64,000 nt of DNA from Paralvinella palmiformis (Eukaryota; Annelida; Polychaeta; Terebellida; Alvinellidae). Below are positions 11,601-22,500 of this stretch, one piece after another. Within the stretch, counting starts at the first letter, position 1. Each line of letters begins with the position of its first letter. Made by a program: the position numbers and the translations under genes. The stretch lies in assembly GCA_025642065.1 (NCBI GenBank), contig JAODUP010000069.1:310501-374500 (forward strand). The letters are read 5' to 3'. Under the pieces are notes generated by a model, which saw only the letters and a program-made list of their open reading frames with translations, was not told the origin of the DNA and searched no databases.

Positions 11601-12290
11601 AAGCAGACACCGGGTCATATATCACAAACGTGAAGGTTAAATGGTAAATCTGTTAAAACATAATAAAATGAATATCTCTTACTGAAGTATGAGAGTAGTT
11701 TTCCTTAATGATGCCACCTCAGTGTCAACTGTGGTACAGAGATTATGAATCATGACCCAAAACTGTCAACTGTAGTTTTCTTGGCTGTTACCAGACATCA
11801 TAATATTGGTAAACATAATTTTTTGCAAGCTTATTAGAATATGGAATGTGTCAACTAATCTTTTCTCTGGTGTCCATTAGCTTTATCTCTCAGGTGTGAC
11901 CAATGTTGAGGCTAAGGAAAAAATTATTTTTCAGTAATTCAACAAGTGACGCAATTAGGCAGATGACCAATTACCCTTTTTCTAATGACAACGGTAACCT
12001 ACTGTTATCAGTCCCTATAGCTAGGCCCATAGGCATAAGTAATATTGTATATAGCCATCACAACAAATACAATCATAATGTTTATCATAATGTATAGATT
12101 TTGTTTTGTTCTGTGATGAATAGGTTATGTAATAACAGCAACAAGTCTATTATATGCCTGTAACTAGTGGCTCAAGTTGGTATGATACCTGGGATGGTGA
12201 GATTGCTGTACACTGTATGGATCTATACTAGCAGGACAGAGTCTAGACTAGTCTTAACCAGAATACTATATTATTAGAACAATGTACAGC
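11601..12290. other. Non-coding spacer
   Basis: AT-rich, no gene or structured element recognised. Confidence 0.5.
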
Positions 12291-12291
12291 A

Positions 12292-12480
12292 CCCAACAGT
12301 CCAGTGGTTATAACACTGTCCTGCAGATGTCTGGATCACGGTTTGAATCCTACTTATACTTGAGACTGTATAATATGTTTACTTAATGAGTCACTACTCA
12401 GCCATATATTGTATATTTGATCATTACGGAGGCTAAACCAACCTTCACTCTCTCGCTGAATCCACTTCAGCTTAAGATCA
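12292..12480 (+). mobile_element. tRNA-like SINE fragment
   Basis: CCAGTGGTTATAACACTGTC and CACGGTTTGAATCCTAC are spaced as A and B boxes of a tRNA-derived head. The downstream body ends near CACTCTCTCGCTGAATCC. Diverged; no target duplication identified. Confidence 0.55.
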
Positions 12481-12599
12481 ATAACACTCATTTCATACTA
12501 TAAACCTACAGATAAATGACTTACTTTATTGACTAGATCCACTAAATCAGTAAATGACTGAAGGACATTAACTATTTTTGGTAATGTTTAATTTTCCAC

Positions 12600-12601
<2 letters not shown>

Positions 12602-12645
<44 letters not shown>
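12602..12645. repeat. (TA)n microsatellite
   Basis: About 22 TA units. Confidence 0.95.
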
Positions 12646-14340
12646 CCATATATAATGGGATGTCTTTGGGACGTCACTGACCGTGATATAGACCGCTTCA
12701 CTGAAAGTATGATGAACAGTCTTTTGAGTGTCAAAGGGCGACACCTGTTGGACACTGTTAGGGCTGGAAGATCTGACCGGAGCTGCTCCTGTTGTCTATG
12801 GACTTCCCATCAAAATAGCGGATGAGTGACAGCTGTGTCTGATGTCTGTCATCTAATGATAAACATTAAGCTTTTTGGTTTTAAGGAATGGCATACGTAA
12901 AGAAAACAAACGCGATTAAATTATTTTAGACTTTAATCTGATCATATTTAGGCAGAAGCAAATACACTTTTTTTCTTATGCGTTTATGATGCTTATTATC
13001 AACAGCCATTTATCTTAGTTTTGCATCTGTTTGACTGACGTATCAACAACAGTTAGCAGCTGCCCATAATTTATTTTCAGTTGTATAAAAAGCCTTAACT
13101 ATCTTGAGAGTTTCTTGTCATAATTTCCACAATACTATGTAGAGTTATACACGGGTCGAGTATTATGTGACATTTGTATTAAACAATTTGTGATGAACGT
13201 GACAAGGCGAGATGCATTCGGTGACAATAATTTTGATAATTTGCAATATTTCTTTGGAGAAAATTAGGTCTTCAATGAATCCAGACTAGTTTTAGAAACG
13301 TATTTTAGCTTCTGTACATTGGCTGGTAATTTATTTTCAAGTTAAGTGATTGTCATAATTGTGCTTTGTACAATACAAGAAGGTTTTAAACTTGAAGAAG
13401 TAAAGTTTTATCAAGATAATGCTCAACCTATCGCAACTTTAATAAGCTATATCCTTCTTTGAGCTATATATCAAAACTTGTCTGTGTTTAATAATATGTT
13501 TCAACCATTATTCATTCAGTCTGTGTTTAATAATATGTTTCAACCATTATTCATTCAGATAAACATAAGCTCTCTGGTTGTCCTACATGTGATCGTGTAC
13601 ATGTGTGGCATGGTTGAAATGAATTACCAATACTAGTACTATATGTTACATAATCAGATACTATTTTATTAATTAACACTTTAATTGTGCACACATGATA
13701 TCGAAAAAAACGAAGCTCTGAAACTGTAAATAAATAATTAAGTGATTTCACAGCCCAGTCATAGCCTACAATTTGCGATCACTTGACAGCTGTTCAGAAA
13801 ATAATTGAAAGTGGTTTAGGTTATTTCACAGCTTTGTGTGTGAAAGTTTTTTTAATGAAAATAATTAGGTATATATATATATGAGGTAAATGCATACAAA
13901 CATACTTTCATCATGTCAGTTTATCATAGTCCATACATTTTTATTTATTGGAATATATACATATAATGATATATACAGCTATTATAACGCAACCATAACA
14001 CAATTCAGTACGAACTTCCCACCATATGGCATATATTCTTCATGTCCGTTTAGCATATATTAACTAAAAAAAGGCCATTTAAAGTTTACACCTCAATAAT
14101 ATAGACCATGCAATATAGGCCTGCCCAGCTGAGAACAAAGAATATACATAGAATATTAACAATGTTTATGTTTGCATTAACATGTTAGAGATAGAGAAAT
14201 TAGTACTTTCATACAATAAGTGGCATCAAATCTCTTGTGCCACGGGTTCATCTACAGTTACAATCAGTCATTTGTTATCAAATGAACAGAATAACCCAAA
14301 TTGCTTCCAGCTCTAAACAACCACTACTACAAACATATGA
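12646..14340. other. Non-coding region with a 39-bp tandem duplication
   Basis: Mostly AT-rich. A more GC-rich patch at 12655-12860 (for example TTTGAGTGTCAAAGGGCGAC) has no open frame and is not recognised. No supported gene. Confidence 0.5.
13481..13558. repeat. 39-bp perfect tandem duplication
   Basis: The unit starting TCTGTGTTTAATAATATG and ending ATTCATTCAG occurs at 13481-13519 and again at 13520-13558 without a mismatch. Confidence 0.95.
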
Positions 14341-14343
14341 CAT

Positions 14344-14536
14344 TTAGTCCAGATCAGTGAACTGTTTAAAGTTAGACAAAATATACCCAGAGGTGTAATT
14401 GATACATGCATTGACTACTGTAACAGATAACTCAAAATCATCTATCACATCCAACACCAGTAAATCTGTATCCAAGAGATTGGCCTGTTTACATGGTATC
14501 GCACCATCATAGAACTTCAAGGACTGAAACAAAACA
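14344..14536 (-). pseudogene. Putative transposase C-terminal exon remnant
   Basis: On the minus strand an acceptor-like TTGTTTCAG precedes an open reading LKFYDGAIPCKQANLL... and ...VVNACINYTSGYILSNFKQF that ends at a stop at 14344. The INYTSGYIL segment recalls the YVAGY(I/V) motif near the end of P-element/THAP9-type and other transposases. It lies 0.4 kb downstream of the THAP-like fragment on the same strand. Assignment is tentative; it could also be a chance open exon. Confidence 0.35.
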
Positions 14537-14893
14537 ATACCTTGTAAAATAATGACTTTAACCATTAAGTGCATACACAATGTGTAAATACATGTTTTCC
14601 TTTTTTTCAAGTTAGTTAAAGAATTTGATATGCATTTAAGTTATGAAGAGAAGTATACCAATTAAAGCACATGAGCTGAACATTCAGGTACTAATTCAGG
14701 TGCTGGTAATCCTTTTTTGTATAAAGATATGAAATGGGCTGACAAAATTTCATGGGTTTGATGCCTTGTTTCTTATTTAATTAATTTTATAATACCAATT
14801 TTCACCATTAATATTTATAAATATTAATTACCATCACAGCTGGCCCTGTCTCCTGTATAGGTCTCCTGTCTGTTAATACCTTCCTCTTTGATT

Positions 14894-15139
14894 TCAGTGG
14901 ATGCATGCAGGTGGATTTGCTACATCAAAAATAGTCGGAATTGCATTCTGGATAAGTTTATCTCTTGTCTGGTTCATGAATTCCGTTTCAGTGAAGTGTA
15001 TATCATACAATCTACAATTAGTATTCAAGTAATTTAAATCTTTCCTCATCATATATCTGCTCAACAACCAACAACAATTAATAACCCATCTTTTACTTCT
15101 GTCAAGAGAAAAAAATAACAAAATGCATGTTTCTACCAC
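14894..15139 (-). pseudogene. THAP zinc-finger domain remnant (P-element/THAP9-like)
   Basis: Minus strand: after a TCTCTTGACAG acceptor-like site the frame reads SKRWVINCCWLL, then LNTNCRLYDIHFTETEF, then DKLIQNAIPTIFDVANPP. This matches the second half of a THAP domain (W-VNC, R-C--HF---F, AVPTIF), a DNA-binding zinc finger used by P-element-type transposases and domesticated relatives. The Cys of the usual CxxHF is Tyr (LYDIHF), so the zinc site is incomplete. A TGA follows soon after the domain, at 14894-14896. The first CxxC pair is not seen and would be in an upstream exon. Confidence 0.6.
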
Positions 15140-16800
15140 TAGTTAAGGTATTTAATAATTAATTTCATAACATTTAAATTATAAATAGAAGTCCATATAT
15201 ATATATATTAATTGCTTACGTTTAAAAATAAATATGGATGCAGGTGATCATGTAAATACTCAGCTATTATCTGATTATTATTATAGTAATTTTAGAAGTC
15301 CAATTATATTATTAACAATAACAAAGTAAAATATACCTCCCGCCCATAACATCTTCAGTGGCTCCAGTACAAGAAACTGTAAGCTTATGTATATTTTACA
15401 TACCCATTTTGTGATTAATAGGTTGATATTGTTCAATAAAATTTAATAAGATTTTGTCTGAAACAAATATAGATCTAGGTAGATCTTGCTTGGGCCTACT
15501 GCTTGGGTCATGTCAAGTAGGGGCGTGTCTACTTCAAATTGTTATGCTTATTTTTTAAATATCCTTTTTAAGTTTATTTATGCTATCATGTCATAAACCT
15601 GTTTATGACATGAAGTCATAAACCTGTTTATAGCATGAAGTCATAAAGCCTGAATTAATCCATGGTTTTTGACATTGTGTCATAAACTTGCCAACCTTGG
15701 GAACAGGAAGTTGAACGACCTACATGATGTATCTTTCAACCTCCTGATGGAAAAAATATGATGAATTTATAATATGAAATCACTGCACAAAAATTACTAA
15801 AAATAATCATGCATAGTACAAAAACTCTTACTCAAAAGCTGAAAAGGTGGTTGTCACATACATCCTGCCAGTCAAGTGGGAACAAAACTATTCACCCCAT
15901 AAGACTCATGGCCCCATACAACTACAATTTTCAAGATGCTTCACCCTAGTATGATATCTTTTTGTACTGTAGATAAGATTGTCAGAGACTTAACTAGCCA
16001 CAACAGTATTAAAAGCTGTGATTAAATGCAAATAAAAAATCTAAATAAAGCATGCAATCAGATTAAAAACATTTACTTTATGTAATGATCATGACAACTA
16101 CTGAATACATTTAAATATAAACACACTCGATATAAATTGAGCTAACAGTTCTTAAATATACATTATTACTAGCAGTAGTAGTTCTTTTGGAGTGGTGTCC
16201 CCATTCTTGAATGCATCCCAAGCAGTTGTGATGTGTCCCTGATCAGACCTCATCTTTTTATGTTGGTTGCATCTGATTTTGTGGTCAGTGATGAACTGTG
16301 CTTGGATTCTCAATCATGGTAACTTCTGTATGTATGACGGCGATCAGTTGGTAAAAGGGAATGTTGTGGTGACAAACTTTGGTGTTGAGCCGATGGTGTC
16401 ATCCTTCGCAATAATTTTTGAAGCTGATGGTTCTCTTAAAAATGAACCATGCTGTTGTGGGCTAGGTCTTGTATGTAGTTAAGTTAAGGTGGTCTGTATG
16501 TAGTTAAGAAGTTCGCGAAGTAGAATAGGCATTAATGTGACAGGTGCATCCATGGAAATATGCTTGTGAACATTGGAGTGATGTGCTCAGCAGGAAGTAA
16601 AGGCAAATACATTGGACGGTGAATAAATTGCTAACAGAAAGGAAGTCAGAAGACAATCTGGTAGATTTGTTGACTGACATTGATGGCCATTAGAGTCTAC
16701 ACGTCAATAAGAGTGTCATCTCTTCGATCATTACTTGCTTGGTAGTACTGCTCGAATCCGGGATATTTATCCAATGGACATTTAGTCAATGGACACTTAA
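15140..16800. other. Non-coding spacer with a small palindrome cluster
   Basis: AT-rich, no gene recognised. Contains the GTCATAAAC palindromes at 15587-15650. Confidence 0.5.
15587..15650. repeat. Palindrome plus tandem echo
   Basis: CATGTCATAAAC (15587-15598) is the exact reverse complement of GTTTATGACATG (15601-15612), leaving a 2-base centre. The motif GTCATAAACCTGTTTAT recurs immediately in 15613-15650. Confidence 0.85.
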
Positions 16801-17696
16801 CCAATGGACACTTAGCCAACGGACATTTAGCCAATATTTGCAAGGGGGACATTTAGCCAACATTCAAAATTTTTAATTATGTTTATGTGAGTTTTCATAA
16901 ATATAGTTGTTTCAATAAATACAAAACATTGTATGTAACTGTATTTTTGTAATTCATTGTACAAATGTAACAAACACAAAGTGATGTCTCATATTCTAAA
17001 ACTTGCAAACACGGATGTTACATATAGTCCACAGATTCCGTTCATTGTACGAATGTAATGATCACAAACAAATGTCTCATACTCTAAAATTTGAAAACAC
17101 AAACATTGCATATAATACATTCTTTATTTCTGACATTGTACATTGTCAATATTCCTATTATTAAGTCTACATTGTATACTTTTAATATATTTGTTTGTGT
17201 TATCTATATTGTTTCCATATTTTATATTTCTTAACTGGGCGCTAAGTATAAATATACTTGAATAAAATATTGAGTCATTTAAGAACAGAAAAAAAATGAT
17301 AGCGAGCCATAATAATCTCATTTAAATTTATCACTCAAATAATGAGACGAGTATTTCTTTATAGTGTCTGTAATAAACAAACATCAAAATGCTCAATGGC
17401 TTCAATGTCATTCCATGTCTTGCGTACAGTTTTTGAATTTTGGTTTAAATACGGACGTATATCTGTATGATTTAAAAATGTGTGACACAGGCTACCGGTA
17501 TGTCACGGACTATAGAAGCCACTGGTTCCAGGTGAAAGAAGTTAAGTGTCATTGGTGATGGTCTGGTCAACTTGAAGGTACACCAAACAGAAGCACTGTA
17601 AACAAAGCCAGATTTATTTGCACTAGGTGACCCATTTATTTGATAGTGTCTTTCACATACTTGCATTTTTATTAGCACACTACTCAATATTTGGAG

Positions 17697-17780
17697 TATG
17701 AACAGTTGCTCACCTGGACAGTTGCTCACCAGGACACTTGCTCACCAAGCAAATGAAAAAGTGGACACTTGTTCACCAGT
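17697..17780. repeat. GGACA-TTGCTCACC motif array
   Basis: Four degenerate copies of (G)GACA(G/C)TTG(C/T)TCACC in a row. Similar in style to the GGACATTTAGCCAA arms of the enclosing element but with a different core. It may mark one end of a nested element; no opposite end found. Confidence 0.6.
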
Positions 17781-17900
17781 GAATTTTTAATGAGAATTTT
17801 TTTTTATAATTATATTAATAAAATAATCTCTGAACTTTAATTCAGTAATAATTGGTAATATTCATCCCAATAATTACATAGGTAATATAATACTAAGAAA

Positions 17901-18224
17901 TATATTTCTGAATTAAAAATCTTTTTTTTTAAATTTTCAACGTGATATAACACTATAATCATGAGAAAGTGTAACACTGCTTTCTATACTGAGGCAAAAT
18001 GAAATCCCATTTTAAAACTATGATATATCACCTGGGTTATGCAGTCACATCTTAACAACATATATATTTCTGAATTAAAAATCTTTTTTTTTTTTAATTT
18101 TCAATGTGATATAACACTATAATCATGAGAAAGTGTAACACTGCTTTCTATACTGAGGCAAAATGAAATCCCATTTTAAAACTATGATATATCACCTGGG
18201 TTATGCAGTCACATCTTAACAACA
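17901..18224. repeat. 162-bp tandem duplication
   Basis: 17901-18060 and 18063-18224 are near-identical. Both start TATATTTCTGAATTAAAAATC and end CACATCTTAACAACA. They differ in T-run length and one substitution (CAACGTGAT versus CAATGTGAT). The duplication lies inside the inverted-repeat element. Confidence 0.95.
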
Positions 18225-18654
18225 TTACAATACATGTATGTCAACATTGGATAGAGGGTTATTCTGAGACTAGTAGATTATCTGCCGTATATACAAGTAG
18301 TAATTATCCACATGACAGATATAGTTAAGGAGTTAACGGTGTTAATAACGTCTGTATAAAAAAAACTTCCAACCCTGATATATTGCATATCATTATTTAT
18401 ATTTATGTATAACACCAGAGAAAACAGTATACATTAATATAAATATACAAATTGTACAAAAACAGCAATTATTATGTTGCTAACATGTTATCTAAAGATA
18501 CGCCTATATTTATAACATCCATAAACAGAACATAATATTAACAGCGTATACACAAACTCAAAAATATAACAATATACATGTAGATGTAAATTTTGAATGT
18601 TGGCTAAATGTCCCCCTGCAATATTGGCTAAATGTCCGTTGGCTAAATGTCCGG

Positions 18655-19200
18655 ATACCGTACTGCTCTGTTGTAATGTTTGTGCCACAAAGAATCAGAC
18701 ATCACTTGCCATAGTTATTTATTCAACGACACATGATAAAACCACACTGTGACAGTGAAGACAATCTATATTTAATAAGTGGGGCTGCATATGGGGCGAA
18801 TCGTCCGATGGGCGAGGTGTCTTGAAATGGGTTGGGCACTTGTCTGTCTGATGGCGGATCGGTCGAAGTACAACACCGTCACCGTGTAATATGTAGAGTC
18901 TGACAAGATGAGTTTAAAATAATTCAATCTTAAGCTCCTCTAGTTATATAAGCAGTGCACATAACGGAACAAGCACGGGCCATCATACACTAACACTGTA
19001 ATAATGTTATCAGCAATTATCGCCCACTGGCACTGGTCTGAAGTCCTCCCGCATTCGATAGCTTCATAATATTTTTCGATACTCTTACTATTTACTGGGG
19101 TACAAATAACCTCAGTTAACAAAATTGATGGAAACGTTGAACCAGATAGATTTAATCAGCTTTGTAGCGAAAACCAATGTAAGTTTATTGTAACACGTGC
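18655..19200. other. Intergenic region upstream of cytochrome b5
   Basis: No coding segment recognised; precedes the promoter-like sequence of the b5 gene. Confidence 0.5.
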
Positions 19201-19204
19201 GTTT

Positions 19205-19392
19205 ATTTACTCGCGAGAAATAACTGGGTCAAGATGGCCGAGGAAGAGTGCTTCCATTGACCTTATATTTAGGTCAATGAGAACGATCTCCCCTTACATT
19301 TTGGATGATCATAGCGCATGCGTAAACTGTATTTCCGGTTTCAGCTGTTCGCTGTTGAACTTTGGATTTATCGTCTGCGAAACGGAATAAAA
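19205..19392 (+). promoter_or_regulatory. Putative core promoter and 5' UTR of cytochrome b5
   Basis: CTCGCGAGA at 19210-19218 matches the palindromic CGCG element of many TATA-less housekeeping promoters. AAGATGGCC at 19231-19239 matches the YY1-type element often found just downstream of start sites. No TATA box is evident. The order and spacing fit a ubiquitously expressed gene. Transcript start is inferred. An in-frame ATG at 19318 lies in this stretch in a weak context. Confidence 0.5.
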
Positions 19393-19500
19393 ATGGCCAA
19401 GCAATTTACACTTGAAGAAGTTAAAAAGCACAACACTGCTAAGGATCTGTGGTTTACGATCCATGACAAAGTGTACGATGTTACAAAATTTATAGAAGAG
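19393..19500 (+). CDS. CYB5: CYB5 exon 1
   Basis: Codes residues 1-36, [14 protein letters not shown] to TKFIEE, including the family [14 protein letters not shown] core. It ends in phase 0 at the donor GTAAGT (19501). Confidence 0.95.
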
Positions 19501-22500
19501 GTAAGTGTGGGCGACCCAAAAATAAAATGTGCTGATGGATTGCGTGTGTGGTTCATCACTGAAAAATAGTGCATGTGATGCTGCATGATGTCCCTCGGGG
19601 GCCTCGGCCTCGAGTAACTCAGTAAGGTCTGTGTTGGCACGTTTGTAAAATTTGCTAAGTCAGGTAGAGTACACTAAATGTCTGCAACTGTATACAGCAG
19701 GACATGATCTGCTATGGGCAGTATGGCGGAAATATGCTACATCAGTACATGTGACGTTTAAAATTGTTATTACTTGTTCAGTTATTGAGTCTCGTGATAT
19801 TTATCATGTGATCTGTAGATTAAGTAGATCTATTCTAGATCTATACATTAATAAAGTATTTGGCCATAGACATAGCCATACAGGCTGAGGGTGGGAAACA
19901 TTTGCTGCTTTGGTCTTTCCTGAAAAATTCAGAAAGGTCTAGACTAGTTCATCTGTCACTATCATGACTTTTGTTTTAGTTTGTATGTCTAGATCTACTA
20001 TCATCTAGTATGTGTGATTCCTCATTACACTAGGCTAGTGGTAGGGAAGGTGGTAATTTTGTTCAATGCTCATTGGATAGGTCTTTTCATAACTAAGAAG
20101 AAAAGATATAGTTTAATGGGGCATTCTTTTATAATTATTGAGTAATCGGCTAAAATATGCCCCAAATTTCGCAACTTATTTGACAGGTCACAAAAGTCTG
20201 AATATCATAAATCACCAAATAATTGTACCACTGACCTGTTTTCATCATTTGTGTAATATATATATATAAATATAGTCCATTGGCTTCCCAAAAGTAGAAG
20301 AAACCACAACCTCTCCCACTAGACTAGTCTTACCCCTTTATTTAATTAAATATGCAGGTACTTACGCATAATCAATGTCATGAATGTTTACGTGGCCATT
20401 ATTTATTGTTTAGTTAACATTGATTATAGGGGTAAGCAATATTTGTCGTCACACAATTTGTTTGTAACAGATTTGCTGCATTCTATCACATGTTATCAAT
20501 TACACAGTGTGTCAAATTATTTTGCCATATTGATTCAGAGGTTCTGATGTAGAAATACCAGCAGTTTACAGTTATCATAGTTCTATCTCCAGATAATTTT
20601 CTTTTTTGTCTTAATACATAATATGGTTTTGTTTAGATCAGGGTTCATTCAGTCTTCAATGTATGTGGTACTTATAACTGTTGATGTAGTAAGTGCTGAT
20701 AAGTGGGAGATGTCGTTTCATGGCCATCTTAATTTGATTAAGTTAAATGGCAAATTATATAAACTACTTTGGTGTGAAGAATAATAATCTCTTGGTACTC
20801 TGTACCAGGGAATCTTCTTACTTACTCAGAATACCTACTCCAGTTACTGATTGGAGTAGGTACTCTGAGTACCTACTTTATATTCCAAGTAGTGGTAAAA
20901 AAATTGTGGGTTTAATTTTTTTGTAGCGAACTTCATTCCAAATTTATCAATTCCATCTTTTTTAAATAATAAATTTTGGAATGGCCCATCAATTCCATAA
21001 TTGAATTGACCCCATGTCTGATATCATTATCAGTGTTTCAATTAGTCCAATTACCTTCGTTTCTGGGATGTTATCCTAGGGGGGGCAACCCTTGTAGTTG
21101 TATCAAATATTCCTGGGTTAATTAGAGATAGGCTAAACAAATCAATCTGTATATTAATGTCTTCTCTGAACCAGCTTGGCCTGATGCATCATTCTTGCGT
21201 CATCCAGGATGACTATTTACAGTATTGTTGGATCGTTAGGAAATAATTCCTGTTTTGGATCTGCCTATTAAAGTTCAATATATACTTTACCAATCTGAAA
21301 TCATTATTACCAGTCTGCCAAGATAATGTGATTCTAACAAAATTTTATTTCTTATTTGATATATTTTTGTTGAATATCACTATTATGTATGAGAATTTCT
21401 AAGAATATATTTTATTTTTCTTATTCAGCATCCAGGAGGTGAAGAGGTTCTATTAGAACAAGGAGGTATGTGTGTTTGTCAAAGCTGAATGACAATAACT
21501 GGGCCTACAACCTCAATTATATTAATCGTTATGAATTACATGTTAATACTGTATATATGTATTTTGTTTTCTTGTGTTCACAGAATATGTATAAAATGTG
21601 AGCTGTATCTGATTAATTACATATATGTGATCATAGTTTTGCTGGTGTAGTTATTGATCCCACAAAGCAGTTAATGGTCTGTGATGAGTTAATTGGCAGT
21701 CTATGCCTTTTAGCTTTTCCTTAACTTGTAAATATGGTAAACTACAAGTCAGATCTAGCAATTGTATTACATATTTATAAGATCTAGTTTGATACACAAT
21801 TTCTATATACCAGAGTTGTGTTTGCTACCCATGATGTAAAAGTATTTTTTAAATGTTTCCAACAGAAGCATTCACCTATTTTTTCATTATTAAATAAATG
21901 AAGAAGATATATTTCAAGTTTAAGTGAATAATGGATATAAGAAAAAATAATATTGGTGATGTTACACCCTCGAGTTGCTTGTTAGGTCAACAAGTGATTG
22001 TGCATATTTCCATTAAGCTGCTAACCGGGGGTCAAATAAATAAATGATTTCCTCTTTCAAATCCACCAATTATATTCATGTCTGTAAGCACCATCAACCT
22101 CTTTCAAATTAAGCTTCATCAATTAAGATTAACATAAGCCATAGCTTAGTTGGGCAAGTTGTGGTAACTAAATGTGATTACCTCAAATGACATTTCATGT
22201 ATTCACAATGCGCAGTAAAACATGCTTTAGTTCAGAATTACGCTTACCTATCTGGACTCAGAAATGTCCTATATTAGTGCTGAATTATAATGTATTTGTA
22301 AAATTCTTTGAATTAATATTGTAATTAATTATCCGAGTATATTTAAGTTAGTATATGTATTAATTTAGGTAAACAAAACTAATTTTGTGAATCACCTAAG
22401 ACTAGATTGATTGTTTAATTTAGTTTTCCACCAGCATGAGTTGTAGCAGGCCCATTAATGATTGTTTGATAACATATGTTAAATTACCTCTTCTGGGATA

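Larger units (their letters stand above)
16806..18654. mobile_element. Non-autonomous DNA element with about 65-bp terminal inverted repeats
   Basis: The left arm 16806-16873 carries GGACACTTAGCCAACGGACA, CCAATATTTGCAAGGGGGAC and CAACATTCAAAATTT. The right arm 18594-18654 is its reverse complement (AAATTTTGAATGTTGGC, CCCCCTGCAATATTGG) with small indels. The arms are built from repeats of GGACATTTAGCCAA; additional degenerate copies extend outward on the left (16776-16805). No transposase frame lies between them, so it would depend on enzyme from elsewhere. The outer border and target duplication are unclear. Confidence 0.75.

Noticed and set aside
16267..16482. 71-codon frame containing a Cys-rich end
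   Set aside because: No motif match, no splice sites, and not near another recognisable exon.
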